Assembly (NCBI RefSeq): GCF_015221875.1
Contig: NZ_JACYGY010000001.1
Coordinates: 4,690,501-4,754,500, forward strand
Source of the DNA: Dyadobacter subterraneus
GTDB taxonomy: Bacteria; Bacteroidota; Bacteroidia; Cytophagales; Spirosomataceae
Length of the DNA stretch: 64,000 bases
Reading direction: 5' to 3'
Shown: positions 37,341 to 46,670 of the stretch, piece by piece
Position numbering within the stretch: position 1 is the stretch's first letter
Layout: each line of letters begins with the position of its first letter
Translations under genes and position numbers: made by a program
The notes under the pieces: model-generated
Databases searched by the model: none
What the model was told of the DNA's origin: nothing
The model's input: the letters and a program-made list of their open reading frames with translations, nothing else

Positions 37341-38105
37341 TTAGTTTACTTCCTGAGCCTCAACTTCGGCTTTAATCCAGTCATATCCTTTTTCTTCCAA
37401 TTCAAAAGCAAGCTCTTTTCCTCCGGATTTAACAATTCTTCCTTTATAAAGTACGTGTACAAAATCGGGAACGATATAATCCAGAAGACGCTGATAGTGA
37501 GTAACAACGATCGCAGAACGTTCAGGAGAACGAAGTGAATTCACACCTTCCGCAACAATACGCAAGGCATCAATATCAAGTCCTGAATCCGTTTCATCCA
37601 AAATCGCCAGTTTCGGTTCAAGAACCGCCATCTGGAATATTTCGTTACGTTTTTTCTCTCCACCTGAGAACCCTTCGTTCAAAGCACGTTTCAAAAGGGA
37701 ATCATTCATGCTAACCAGTTTCGCTTTTTCACGTACCATTTTAAGGAAACGTGCCGCGTCCAAAGGTTCTTCGCCGTTATATTTACGAATTTCGTTAACC
37801 GCAGTTTTCAGGAAATTTATAGTAGTAACACCCGGAATTTCAACAGGATACTGGAAAGCAAGGAAAATTCCTTCTGCTGCTCTTTCTTCTGCTGCAAGGT
37901 CCAATAAATCTTTTCCGCCAAAAGTAACGCTTCCGCCAGTCACCTCATACTCTTCTCTTCCTGCCAATACGGATGCCAAAGTACTTTTCCCTGATCCGTT
38001 TGGCCCCATGATGGCATGAACCTCACCTGGTTTGATTTCCAGATTAATGCCTTTTAATATTTCTTTGCCGTCTATTGAGGCACGCAATCCATTAATTGAG
38101 AGCAT
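37341..38105 (-). CDS. sufC: Fe-S cluster assembly ATPase SufC
   Basis: ABC-type ATPase of the SufBCD scaffold. The ATG at 38105 gives a standard 254-residue protein; a longer frame to 38219 adds 38 unrelated residues and is rejected. Walker A is GPNGSGKST (34-42), the signature is [10 protein letters not shown], and Walker B is [12 protein letters not shown]. It is the first gene of the operon here; sufB, which usually precedes it, is absent and the upstream DNA is a promoter region. Confidence 0.96.
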   Translation of the reverse strand: MLSINGLRASIDGKEILKGINLEIKPGEVHAIMGPNGSGKSTLASVLAGREEYEVTGGSVTFGGKDLLDLAAEERAAEGIFLAFQYPVEIPGVTTINFLKTAVNEIRKYNGEEPLDAARFLKMVREKAKLVSMNDSLLKRALNEGFSGGEKKRNEIFQMAVLEPKLAILDETDSGLDIDALRIVAEGVNSLRSPERSAIVVTHYQRLLDYIVPDFVHVLYKGRIVKSGGKELAFELEEKGYDWIKAEVEAQEVN

Positions 38106-38148
38106 AACTAATTTTATACTTGTATATGTAGTTCTTGGTATTTTACCG

Positions 38149-38156
38149 CAAAAGTA
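38149..38156 (-). promoter_or_regulatory. Candidate SUF operon -7 element
   Basis: The minus strand reads TACTTTTG, a match to TAnnTTTG, 44 nt upstream of the sufC ATG. No exact -33 TTG was found. It supports sufC as the first gene of the transcript. Confidence 0.4.
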
Positions 38157-38366
38157 GTAAGCTTTGGTCGTATATGAAAATAACCACCCCGGTTCCAAAC
38201 AAACATTATGGTAATACATCTTTATTAACCTTTTTCAAGGCATCAATGTTCCATAAATGAGGATATTTTGGACAGACTTTATTATAAAAGTAGGCAAAGC
38301 AATTAACAAATATCCCAATTGTAAATTATCCGCATTACTTTGCGGCCCGGGTTTAAGTTTGATATT

Positions 38367-39821
38367 ATGATAAAAACAGATAAATCGCTCTCACAAGAAA
38401 TACAGGTTTCAACGGAAGTAGGCAGGTTAAGAAGACTATTAATTCACAGTCCTGACCGTGGACTTGGCAAAGTTGTTCCTTCAAAGGCTCAGGACTGGCT
38501 TTTTGAAGATATTGTTCATCTGGACACGATGCGGAAAAAGGAATATGATTATTACGTAAAACTGCTTCTCTATTTCCTCGATCCCGGAAAAATCAAAGGA
38601 AAATTAAAAGAAATAAATGACGATAAATCCCGCTCTTTTTTTATTCCAGGGTCGGAAAAATATTTCAATTCTGACAAAGTCGTTGATATTCAGAAACTTT
38701 TAGCCGAGATTTTGCTCGATGCAAATATCAGGGTCAAGTTAACAGCCGCCATTTGTGGTATTGAACGTTGTTCGTATCAAACACAAAAGGAACTGAATAC
38801 TTTTGATGCGAATGAACTTGCCAAAATATTCATTTCCGGTTCTTTGTCGGATAAGCGGATGTTGTTTGCGCCTTTGCCCAATCTGATTTTCATGCGTGAT
38901 ATTGGCATTGTAATCAATGATCATATTTTGCTGAACAAGCCGGCAAAATCTGCCCGGACGAGAGAATCTATTTTAGCACAATTTATTTTCTTTCACCATC
39001 CAATGTTTGCTTCGTTTAAAGATAACATCATTGAAATCCCGGAAAACGAGCGCCATTTTTTGCTTCCTGATGATGAAAAAGCAAGTGATTACCACCGCTG
39101 TACTTTGGAAGGTGGTGATGTAATGATGGTTGCTCCGAACCATTTACTTATCGGTTGCAGCGAGCGCACTTCGATTTATGCAGCACAGCAAGTGATGAAA
39201 ATATTGTTTGAGAAAAATGTGGTAGAGAAAATTTCGATCATAAAAATTCCAAAAAAACGGGATTACATGCACATCGATACCATTTTCACTCAGGTCAAAA
39301 AAAATGTCTGGGTTTTGCTCAGCAGTATTGGAAGACTTGGCGATGAAGCAAAAAAGAAAGATGTTTTGCATTTTTTTGCTCCGAAAGTCCATAATCCTGA
39401 TTTTCAGATTTTACAGTTTATCAAAGGGCAAGAACAAAATCCTGTTGAAATCGAAAATCTGGAAGATCTGCTTACTGAAATCAGTAAACAAGATTTGAAA
39501 AGTGAGGAAAAAGTACAATTTATTTATTCCGGCAATAATGAATTCCCCTATGGAGAACGCGAACAATGGACAGATTCCTGTAATTTATTGGCGATAAAAG
39601 ATGGCGTTGTGATCGGTTATGACCGGAATGATAAAACGCTGGACGCCTTCCGGGAAAAAGGTTTCAGGATCATTAAGGCGAAAGATCTGATTCAAAAATT
39701 TGAAAATGACGAGCTTTCCCCGGATAATTTAACAAATACTTTTATAACACTTCCGTCGGCGGAATTGTCAAGAGCCAGGGGCGGATCGCATTGCATGAGT
39801 ATGCCAATATTAAGAGATTAA
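38367..39821 (+). CDS. Arginine deiminase family protein
   Basis: A 484-residue member of the guanidine-modifying enzyme superfamily, longer than ordinary ArcA (about 410). Catalytic signatures are present: FMRDIG, EGGDV, the histidine in MHIDTIF, and the nucleophile Cys in GGSHCMSMP near the C-terminus. It would hydrolyse arginine or a related guanidino compound to citrulline and ammonia. ATG 38367 is preferred to a TTG at 38340. No arcB or arcC lies nearby, so a catabolic ADI operon is not supported. A second superfamily member follows 71 bp later. Confidence 0.85.
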   Translation: MIKTDKSLSQEIQVSTEVGRLRRLLIHSPDRGLGKVVPSKAQDWLFEDIVHLDTMRKKEYDYYVKLLLYFLDPGKIKGKLKEINDDKSRSFFIPGSEKYFNSDKVVDIQKLLAEILLDANIRVKLTAAICGIERCSYQTQKELNTFDANELAKIFISGSLSDKRMLFAPLPNLIFMRDIGIVINDHILLNKPAKSARTRESILAQFIFFHHPMFASFKDNIIEIPENERHFLLPDDEKASDYHRCTLEGGDVMMVAPNHLLIGCSERTSIYAAQQVMKILFEKNVVEKISIIKIPKKRDYMHIDTIFTQVKKNVWVLLSSIGRLGDEAKKKDVLHFFAPKVHNPDFQILQFIKGQEQNPVEIENLEDLLTEISKQDLKSEEKVQFIYSGNNEFPYGEREQWTDSCNLLAIKDGVVIGYDRNDKTLDAFREKGFRIIKAKDLIQKFENDELSPDNLTNTFITLPSAELSRARGGSHCMSMPILRD

Positions 39822-39892
39822 GAAGGATTGCAAACCGACTACTTAAATCGTAAATTGCATATACTTCCCAACCACTGAAACCAATAACTCCT

Positions 39893-40849
39893 ATGCGCCC
39901 GATAGCCACTTCCATTCATACACAACCACAATCAACTGCCAGAATCATGATGATCCGGCCGGTTCAGTTTGGTTTTAATACTGAAACTGCTGCAAGCAAT
40001 GAATTTCAGCAAAAGGATTTTGATCATAGCAGCAGCGAAGAAACTCAGACAAAAGCACGTGAAGAATTTGACCTGATGATTTCTCAATTGTCGCTAACAG
40101 GTTTGGATCTGCATATTTTTGATGATACGGATGATGTGTACCGACCGGATGCTGTTTTTTCAAACAACTGGATTTCTTTTCATCAAAGCGGGAAAGTGGT
40201 TTTATATCCCATGATGGCAGAAAATCGCAGAGCGGAACGCCGGCTGGATATTATTGAAGCATTAAAAAAAGATTTCCTGGTCGAAGAAGTGATCGATCTT
40301 ACTCATTTTGAAAATGAAGGAAAATATCTGGAAGGTACCGGAAGTATGGTTTTGGACCGACGATATAAAATTGCTTATGCCTGTCTTTCACCAAGAACAC
40401 ATCCCGAAGTTCTGGACGCTTTTGCGGATGCATTAGGTTATGAAATTGTTACTTTTTCAGCTTCTGACGAAAATGACAAAGCAATTTATCACACGAATGT
40501 GCTGATGTGTGTCGGCGATATTTTCGCCGTGGTTTGCCTTGAATCAATTAAAGATCCTGATGAACGCCAGAATGTGAGAAACATGCTGGAAGAAACGAAC
40601 AAGTACATTATTGAAATTTCCCTTGAACAGGTAAGGCATTTCGCAGGAAATATGCTGATGGTAAGAAACTTGAAAGGAGATAAGTTTTTGATGATGTCGA
40701 CGCAGGCCTATGAAACATTAACGGAAACACAACATAAAATTCTTCTCGATTATGCCCGAATCATTCATACCGACCTTTCCATAATCGAAACAAACGGGGG
40801 TGGTTCGGCGCGGTGTATGATGACAGAAATTCATTTACCGCTTAAATAA
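39893..40849 (+). CDS. ctlX: Citrulline utilization hydrolase CtlX-like
   Basis: A 318-residue amidinotransferase-fold protein. Family features are RIMMIRPVQFGFN near residues 17-29, the VFSNNWISFH segment, EGTGSMVLD (Glu/Asp active-site pair), YHTNVLMCVGD with the catalytic His, and a nucleophile Cys in GGGSARCMMTEIHLP at the C-terminus. This matches the CtlX subgroup, described in citrulline utilisation. It follows the longer arginine deiminase-like gene and is probably cotranscribed with it. A weak terminator follows. Confidence 0.87.
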   Translation: MRPIATSIHTQPQSTARIMMIRPVQFGFNTETAASNEFQQKDFDHSSSEETQTKAREEFDLMISQLSLTGLDLHIFDDTDDVYRPDAVFSNNWISFHQSGKVVLYPMMAENRRAERRLDIIEALKKDFLVEEVIDLTHFENEGKYLEGTGSMVLDRRYKIAYACLSPRTHPEVLDAFADALGYEIVTFSASDENDKAIYHTNVLMCVGDIFAVVCLESIKDPDERQNVRNMLEETNKYIIEISLEQVRHFAGNMLMVRNLKGDKFLMMSTQAYETLTETQHKILLDYARIIHTDLSIIETNGGGSARCMMTEIHLPLK

Positions 40850-40867
40850 AAAATATTTGTCAGTAAC

Positions 40868-40903
40868 AAAAAATGGCCGACCCTTTATAGATCGACCTTT
40901 TTT
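40868..40903 (+). terminator. Weak terminator after ctlX
   Basis: An imperfect stem (GGCCGA with TCGACC, one mismatch) flanked by six A on the left and a run of six T on the right, 19 bp after the ctlX stop. The flanking A and T runs can extend the stem. Confidence 0.5.
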
Positions 40904-40922
40904 CGTTTAAAATAAGATTTGA

Positions 40923-41381
40923 TTAATCTTTCAAATCTGCTTTAACTTTATCCATTTTAGCACGCGTTTCAGATTTGAAATTATCCCATTTCTCATCTGT
41001 TTCGGCCTGTAATTTATTTAGAGATTCTTTCAAATCTTCTTTTTCTTTTTGCAGCTCTTTTTTGCGTTCTTTCCACTTGTCTTTTTCCTTCGCCGTCGCT
41101 TTATCCATTTTAGCATCAGCCTCTTCTATTTTATTATCTATTTTGCTGATAGCGCCATCAATATCTGTTTTCAAAGATTCTTTTTCATCCTTGAATTTTG
41201 ATTTGAAATCATCACCTGCATCTTTCAAATCTTCTTTGGCGTCATCAATATTTTCCTTTGCGTCATTTTTGGCTGCTTCCGCAGTTTCATCAGCAGAATT
41301 TTTAGTCTTTTCAGAGCAACTGCTAAAAGTTAACATTCCAATTGTTAACATTGAAGCTACGATCCAGGTTATTTTTTTCAT
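40923..41381 (-). CDS. Coiled-coil lipoprotein
   Basis: A 152-residue protein starting at ATG 41381 (an upstream start at 41423 would precede the signal peptide and is rejected). The signal ends at lipobox-like FSSC. The mature part is one long, highly charged coiled coil made of repeated Glu/Lys/Asp-rich segments. Such periplasmic or inner-surface lipoproteins are common in Bacteroidota and sometimes stress-related. The function is unknown. Confidence 0.7.
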   Translation of the reverse strand: MKKITWIVASMLTIGMLTFSSCSEKTKNSADETAEAAKNDAKENIDDAKEDLKDAGDDFKSKFKDEKESLKTDIDGAISKIDNKIEEADAKMDKATAKEKDKWKERKKELQKEKEDLKESLNKLQAETDEKWDNFKSETRAKMDKVKADLKD

Positions 41382-41657
41382 TTTTTTTGTGTTTAAATTA
41401 AAACTTTGAATCAACTTAATCATTCAGGAATGAGGTTAAAAATATCCTACCAGCCCTTTATTAGTTACCAAAAAACTTTTGCTGTGGAAAAACGTACTCA
41501 TAAGCATCGATTTTAGCTGAAAAAATCAACTTTATTAATGCAGAACCTGTTTTAGACCAAAAGTATAATTTTAGTCACAAATGCCTTTCGTTATCACATC
41601 ACTTTTGTTACTATGTATTTAATGGAGAGCTTTGCTTTACATTCCTAACCAAAACCT

Positions 41658-43718
41658 ATGTCACGATATTTATTAATTTCCATTTTTTCCTGTTTGCCGA
41701 TTTTACAAAGCTTTGCCCAAACAGCTTTACCAAGTGATACTTTGACGGCAAAACAACTTGATGAAATTACTGTCAACGCTTTTGAATCAAGAACCAACCG
41801 ACTTTCGACCACCGCAACCGTAGGTTTACTCACGGCAAAATCAATAGAAAGATTTTCTTCAACGACTTGGACCAATGCCGTAAACGCAATTCCCGGAGTC
41901 AGAATGGAAGAACGTTCACCCGGGAGTTACCGGTTTTCCGTTCGTGGAAGTTTAATACGCTCGCCATTTGGTATTCGTAATGTTAAATTTTACTGGAATG
42001 GAATACCTTTCACTGATGCGGGGGGAAATACACCTTTAAATTCCCTGGATTTTGGAGCCGTCCAAAGTATGGAAGTGATTAAAGGACCAGGAAGCAGTTT
42101 GTACGGAGCAGGAACAGGCGGCGTAGTTTTAATGCAAAGCCGTACTGATAATCCATCCATGAACAGGGTTGAGCAAAGCGTTGGTTATGGAAAATACGGT
42201 TTCCAAAGCAGAAGCACGACTTTGCAAGTTGGCGATATTTCTGTTCAATACGGTCACCAGGAACAGGATGGCTACCGCAAACAAAGTGGAATGGTGCGTG
42301 ATGCAATCCGATTTACCTCGAATAGTAAAGTTGGAAAAGGTACACTTTCTTTATTAGGAATGTATTCCGATCTGATGTACCAAACCCCTGGCGGAATTAC
42401 TTTGGCTCAATATAGAACAGATCCGAAACTAGCCCGTCAGTCTTCTCCAACAGTTCCGGGAAGTGAAGCACAACATGCGGCCATTTATAGCAAATTTGCT
42501 CTTTTAGGAGGTAATTATTCTATAAATCTTAATGACAACTGGACACAAAGCACCGCACTTTACCTTACCACAAATGATTTTGCCAATCCGTTTATTTCCA
42601 ATTATGAAAAAAGAGATGAACAAGGAATGGGCGGAAGAAATATCTGGCAGAATACTTCTCAAATCGGAAATGTAAAGACAAACTGGACAACCGGTTTTGA
42701 ATGGCAATACAGCAAATCAGCACAAAGAAATTATGACAATAATGGAGGCGTTCCTGGAAAACAACAAACTGTTGAAGATGTCCGCACAAGTGCGCTAACG
42801 GCATTTACCCAACTGGAAGCAGTTCTTTTTTCTGATTTAACTGTCACAGCAGGCGTAAGTTATAACACATCAAAATATAAATACGAACGTTTCTTTGTGC
42901 TTCCATACAGCAAAGAGCAAAGAACCTTTGACGGAATTTTTGTTCCAAGATTTGCGCTGAACAAAATCATTGCAAAAACCTGGGCAGTTACCGCATCTTA
43001 CAGCAGCGGATTCTCCCCTCCTACCTTACAGGAAGTGCGTCCTTCGGCTGGTGGATTTCACAGAGATCTTGAAGCGGAACGTGGTATGAATACGGAAATT
43101 GGAATTCGTAAAATCAGTAACCGAATTACGGCAGAGATTAATGCATATCATTTTGGTCTGAAACAAACCATTGTGAGAAGGACAAACGAAGCCGGCTCTG
43201 AATATTTTATCAATGCAGGAAAAACAAAACAGATTGGCTTGGAATGGAATCTCGGATATGACCTTGTAGCAAACCCGAAATCTGCTATTTTGTTAAGAAT
43301 CTGGGATTCGGGAACTTATACAAAATATACCTATGACAACTACCAGTCCGGTGACGTTAATTTGAGCGGAAAATTAATCCCAGGAATTCCAAGATTGATA
43401 CAAACAACAGGCCTTGATGCAAAATTCAGATATGGTCTGTCTCTTTATGCAACCTATCAGCACGGTAGCACCCTTTATCTGGACGACGCAAATACAATCA
43501 AAAATACGCCATACAACCAGTTTACAGCACGTGCTGCCTGGAAAAAAAGCTGGGGAAATCATTTTTACAGCGAAGTTTCTGCCTCAGCCGAAAAAGTTAA
43601 CGCTGCCATTTATAGTCTGGGTTATGACTTAAACGCCTTCGGAGGCCGCTATTACAACGCCGCACCAAAAAACAATCTTTGGGCAGGGGTGAAAGTTGGC
43701 TGGGAATGGAAAAAATAA
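41658..43718 (+). CDS. TonB-dependent outer membrane receptor
   Basis: A 686-residue outer-membrane importer. After a signal peptide (about 1-20, ending SFAQ) comes the plug domain: ATVGLLTAKSIERF, IPGVRMEERSPGSYRFSVRGS, and EVIKGPGSSLYGAGTGG. The rest is a 22-stranded barrel with aromatic-rich strands, ending GVKVGWEWKK. The size and layout resemble siderophore/haem/metal receptors rather than SusC, since there is no N-terminal carboxypeptidase-like domain and no SusD partner. The ligand is unknown. The stop codon lies at the edge of an inverted repeat. Confidence 0.92.
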   Translation: MSRYLLISIFSCLPILQSFAQTALPSDTLTAKQLDEITVNAFESRTNRLSTTATVGLLTAKSIERFSSTTWTNAVNAIPGVRMEERSPGSYRFSVRGSLIRSPFGIRNVKFYWNGIPFTDAGGNTPLNSLDFGAVQSMEVIKGPGSSLYGAGTGGVVLMQSRTDNPSMNRVEQSVGYGKYGFQSRSTTLQVGDISVQYGHQEQDGYRKQSGMVRDAIRFTSNSKVGKGTLSLLGMYSDLMYQTPGGITLAQYRTDPKLARQSSPTVPGSEAQHAAIYSKFALLGGNYSINLNDNWTQSTALYLTTNDFANPFISNYEKRDEQGMGGRNIWQNTSQIGNVKTNWTTGFEWQYSKSAQRNYDNNGGVPGKQQTVEDVRTSALTAFTQLEAVLFSDLTVTAGVSYNTSKYKYERFFVLPYSKEQRTFDGIFVPRFALNKIIAKTWAVTASYSSGFSPPTLQEVRPSAGGFHRDLEAERGMNTEIGIRKISNRITAEINAYHFGLKQTIVRRTNEAGSEYFINAGKTKQIGLEWNLGYDLVANPKSAILLRIWDSGTYTKYTYDNYQSGDVNLSGKLIPGIPRLIQTTGLDAKFRYGLSLYATYQHGSTLYLDDANTIKNTPYNQFTARAAWKKSWGNHFYSEVSASAEKVNAAIYSLGYDLNAFGGRYYNAAPKNNLWAGVKVGWEWKK

Positions 43719-43944
43719 TTGTTAATGGTAAATTGTTAATTGTTAATGATGGCGATTTGGGATTTTTCGACTTATCTATCTATTTGCTTTTTGGGTAGTT
43801 TCTTGAGCTAGTTTTTTCGGCTTGATTATCAAAAATGAAACTCCAAATCTATTTCCCCTGTTCCTTTCAAATCCATTAAGACTAATTGGGCCAAAAATTG
43901 TCAATGAGCAATTATTAACCCTTAACAATTAACCATTAAAAATT
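43717..43944. repeat. Imperfect 31-bp inverted repeats flanking the TonB receptor-hemW spacer
   Basis: Left arm 43717-43747 and right arm 43914-43944 are reverse complements with four mismatches out of 31, built from TTAAT/ATTAA/CAATTAAC motifs. They enclose about 166 bp without a gene. The left arm begins in the receptor stop codon, and the right arm includes the first two bases of the hemW TTG start. It could be a MITE-like element or a simple-sequence expansion. Confidence 0.65.
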
Positions 43945-45067
43945 GCACCTCTACGTCCATATTCCCTTTTGCAGACAAGCCTGTCATTATTGTGATTTTC
44001 ATTTTAGCACGAATACAACAAATAAACGCGCTATTGTGGAAGCCATTGCGAGAGAGATTGTTATAAGAAAGAATTATTTATCCTCGAAAGAACTGGAAAC
44101 CATTTATTTTGGTGGTGGTACACCCTCCTTGCTTGATGAATCTGAATTGTCTTTTTTAATGGAAACAATTCGTACTCATTTTGAGGTTGATGAAAATGCG
44201 GAAATTACGCTTGAAGCAAATCCTGATGATCTTGACAGAGAAAAACTGACTCAGTTATTTAATGCCGGAATTAACAGGTTAAGTATAGGAATCCAGTCTT
44301 TTCACGAACCGCACCTCAGGCATCTTAACCGGATACACGATTCCTACGAGGCTGGAAATTGCGTAAAACTTGCGCAGGAAGTTGGTATTAATAATATTTC
44401 CATCGATTTGATCTATGCCATTCCAGCTCCCGATCATACGATTTTAGAATCTGATATTCAAAAAGCTTTTGAATTAGACATCGCTCATATTTCTGCCTAT
44501 TGCCTGACTATTGAACCGCAAACTGCTTTTGGCAGCTGGTTGAAGAAGAAAAAAATAAAGCCGATTGATGAAGAATTTGCAGCCCAGCAATTTGAGATTT
44601 TAACAGCCGGGCTCGCTTCAAATGGATATGAGCAATACGAAATTTCAAATTTTGCCAGAAATAAAAAATACAGCCGGCACAACAGTTCTTACTGGAAACA
44701 GCATCATTATCTGGGTGTAGGACCAAGTGCTCATTCGTATAATGGCGTGAGCCGGGAGTATAATGTATCGAACAACGCACAGTATCTCGCCGCAATTCAG
44801 CAGGATAAAATTCCTTCAACAATAGAGAATCTTACTCAGGCCGATCAGGTAAATGAATATTTGCTTACCGGACTTCGGACTAAATGGGGATGTGAAATTT
44901 CAACACTCAACAGCTTATCTGACAATCAGTTTGAACTACAAAACCGCGCTGAAATTTCCATGATGGCCCAAAAAGGCTTGTTATTTATTGACAACGGAAC
45001 AATTCTTCTAACTCAGGCGGGAAAACTATTCGCAGACCGCGTTGCGAGCGATTTGTTCCTGGACTAG
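43943..45067 (+). CDS. hemW: Radical SAM heme chaperone HemW
   Basis: A 374-residue radical SAM protein related to HemN. The 4Fe-4S motif CxxxCxxC is CRQACHYC near residues 10-17, and FGGGTPSLLD near 57-66 follows. HemW proteins bind haem and are not the true coproporphyrinogen oxidase. The start is a TTG: an in-frame TAA lies only two codons upstream and there is no nearby ATG, and the N-terminus HLYVHIPFC matches the family. The start lies inside the inverted repeat. Confidence 0.93.
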   Translation: MHLYVHIPFCRQACHYCDFHFSTNTTNKRAIVEAIAREIVIRKNYLSSKELETIYFGGGTPSLLDESELSFLMETIRTHFEVDENAEITLEANPDDLDREKLTQLFNAGINRLSIGIQSFHEPHLRHLNRIHDSYEAGNCVKLAQEVGINNISIDLIYAIPAPDHTILESDIQKAFELDIAHISAYCLTIEPQTAFGSWLKKKKIKPIDEEFAAQQFEILTAGLASNGYEQYEISNFARNKKYSRHNSSYWKQHHYLGVGPSAHSYNGVSREYNVSNNAQYLAAIQQDKIPSTIENLTQADQVNEYLLTGLRTKWGCEISTLNSLSDNQFELQNRAEISMMAQKGLLFIDNGTILLTQAGKLFADRVASDLFLD

Positions 45068-45129
45068 GATTTCCAGCTATTATCACTAAAAGCCAATCAC
45101 TATTACCCTGACAGCTAAAAATGTCAAAA

Positions 45130-45162
45130 GGGGCGTATAGAATCAAAGATTCCACACACCCC
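45130..45162. terminator. Imperfect hairpin after hemW
   Basis: GGGG...GAATC pairs with GATTC...CCCC, with three mismatches, around a 3-nt loop. It lies between the convergent hemW and choice-of-anchor gene. No strong T-run follows on either strand, so activity is uncertain. Confidence 0.35.
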
Positions 45163-45206
45163 ATTTCGATTAAAATTCAAAGTTCAACTTAGGTTAGGTA
45201 CTGTCT

Positions 45207-46670
45207 TTACTGCTTCACAATTTTGGTGCTGCTCACTGCGCCATTCAATTGTTTTAGCTGAATAATATATATGCCCGAGCTAAAATTTGACAAATCAAGT
45301 TTGCCGGAAGCTGCGGACATTGAAAATCTTTTTCCTGCTGTATTGATCACCGATACTTCTTTTACTTTCGTCCAATCCTGCGTTTCAATGGTGGCCTGGC
45401 TTACAACCGGATTTGGATAAACAGAAACTGCCGAAGGCAAATCAAGAGAAATCTCAACGACGCGGCTATATGCAAACGTAGCATCCCTGTCAATCATTTT
45501 AAGTCTGTAATAATTTTCTCCATTTGCAGGATTACTGTGCGTAAACTGATAATTCGATAATACAGTGCTTTCACCTTTTGCGATAACGGTCCCTATCAAA
45601 TTCCAGTTTTTAGCATCGACACTATGCTGTATTTCAAAACGATCACTATTCGTTTCAGCAGTTGTAGCCCAGTTCAGGCTTGTCTGAATCCCTTCTTTTT
45701 GCACTGAAAAAGAAGTTAAAGTAACCGGAAGCGGTGTTGTCGTTGGTGTAATGAATGAAGAACACAAATTGTGAAATTCAAAACCATTGGTTTGTTCAAC
45801 ATTGCCGCCGATTATTGCCTGCCCGTTGATACTGCCACCATTTCCTGACAAATCCGCTGATGGCGCCAGCACCGCAGCCTGTAAAGCATAACTGGCTAAG
45901 GATATATTTGTGGCCAAAGGAAAATTAAATAACATTCTGGTTCTTAAATCATCTGGCATCGAGCCACCATTTATATCAACAATTTTATTGGTTACGTTAA
46001 CCAGTATCTGAGAATTGGGCGGGATACTATTGAAAGTCAAACCAAAAGTTTTTCCCGTTGGAAGCGTCAGGCTGAATACATTAGTTGATGCCGTTGTACC
46101 ATTTAGCTGGATGTCTACATAATTGCCGTAGTCATTGTAAACGACTGTTCCCGTTGTTGTAATGGCGGCTAAAGTAGTGGATAAGTTAACATAATTTGTT
46201 TTAAGCGTTCCAAATGCAAGGCGATTTGTAATCGGCCCGATATTGGTTCCCTGTCCGCTGGCATGGGTGGGATATTGTGATCCCGCTGTTACTGTGTTAT
46301 AAATAAAATTACCTACAATCGAATAGTTGTTAGCATTGTTAAAATTTCCATTGACAATAAAGTTATCAGTATTGTCCGGCGCAGGAGCTCCAATAGATCC
46401 GTGGCCAACTGAATAACTTGAAGGTGCGGTAAAATCACCAGCCACGGCCAGTCTTCCCTCCGTATCACCACCCGTAGCATGCAGATTTCCAAAGACAATC
46501 GCATTAAAATTTCCATTACCATTAAATCCTGAACCGAAATAATTTCCAGGTACTGTAAGCGCTACGGTTGAATTACATTGGGCATAAATCTGGTTTTGTA
46601 AACCAAGAGAAAAACTGGCAAGAATCAGGCTCGCAAGTCTGACATAATTTAATCTAAAAAACGTTTTCAT
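45207..46670 (-). CDS. Choice-of-anchor A family protein with T9SS sorting domain
   Basis: A 487-residue secreted protein. A signal peptide (about 1-31, ending IYAQC) leads into a choice-of-anchor A domain (about 40-305: FNAIVFGNLHATGGDTEGRLAVAGDF, GGSINGQAIIGGNVEQ given here in two short pieces). A C-terminal tail (about 400-487: SVYPNPVVSQATIE, then SNFSSGIYIIQLK) is a type A sorting domain for the type IX secretion system. Such proteins are surface-exposed, and in other phyla the anchor domain is joined to other sorting tails. The function is unknown; adhesion is possible. Confidence 0.85.
   Translation of the reverse strand: MKTFFRLNYVRLASLILASFSLGLQNQIYAQCNSTVALTVPGNYFGSGFNGNGNFNAIVFGNLHATGGDTEGRLAVAGDFTAPSSYSVGHGSIGAPAPDNTDNFIVNGNFNNANNYSIVGNFIYNTVTAGSQYPTHASGQGTNIGPITNRLAFGTLKTNYVNLSTTLAAITTTGTVVYNDYGNYVDIQLNGTTASTNVFSLTLPTGKTFGLTFNSIPPNSQILVNVTNKIVDINGGSMPDDLRTRMLFNFPLATNISLASYALQAAVLAPSADLSGNGGSINGQAIIGGNVEQTNGFEFHNLCSSFITPTTTPLPVTLTSFSVQKEGIQTSLNWATTAETNSDRFEIQHSVDAKNWNLIGTVIAKGESTVLSNYQFTHSNPANGENYYRLKMIDRDATFAYSRVVEISLDLPSAVSVYPNPVVSQATIETQDWTKVKEVSVINTAGKRFSMSAASGKLDLSNFSSGIYIIQLKQLNGAVSSTKIVKQ

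Noticed and set aside
38106-38219. Upstream extension of SufC
   Set aside because: SufC starts with the conserved MLSINGL at 38105; the extension overlaps the likely promoter.
40975-41409. 144-codon frame opposite the coiled-coil lipoprotein
   Set aside because: Serine/phenylalanine-rich complement of a Lys/Glu-rich coiled coil; an artefact of composition.
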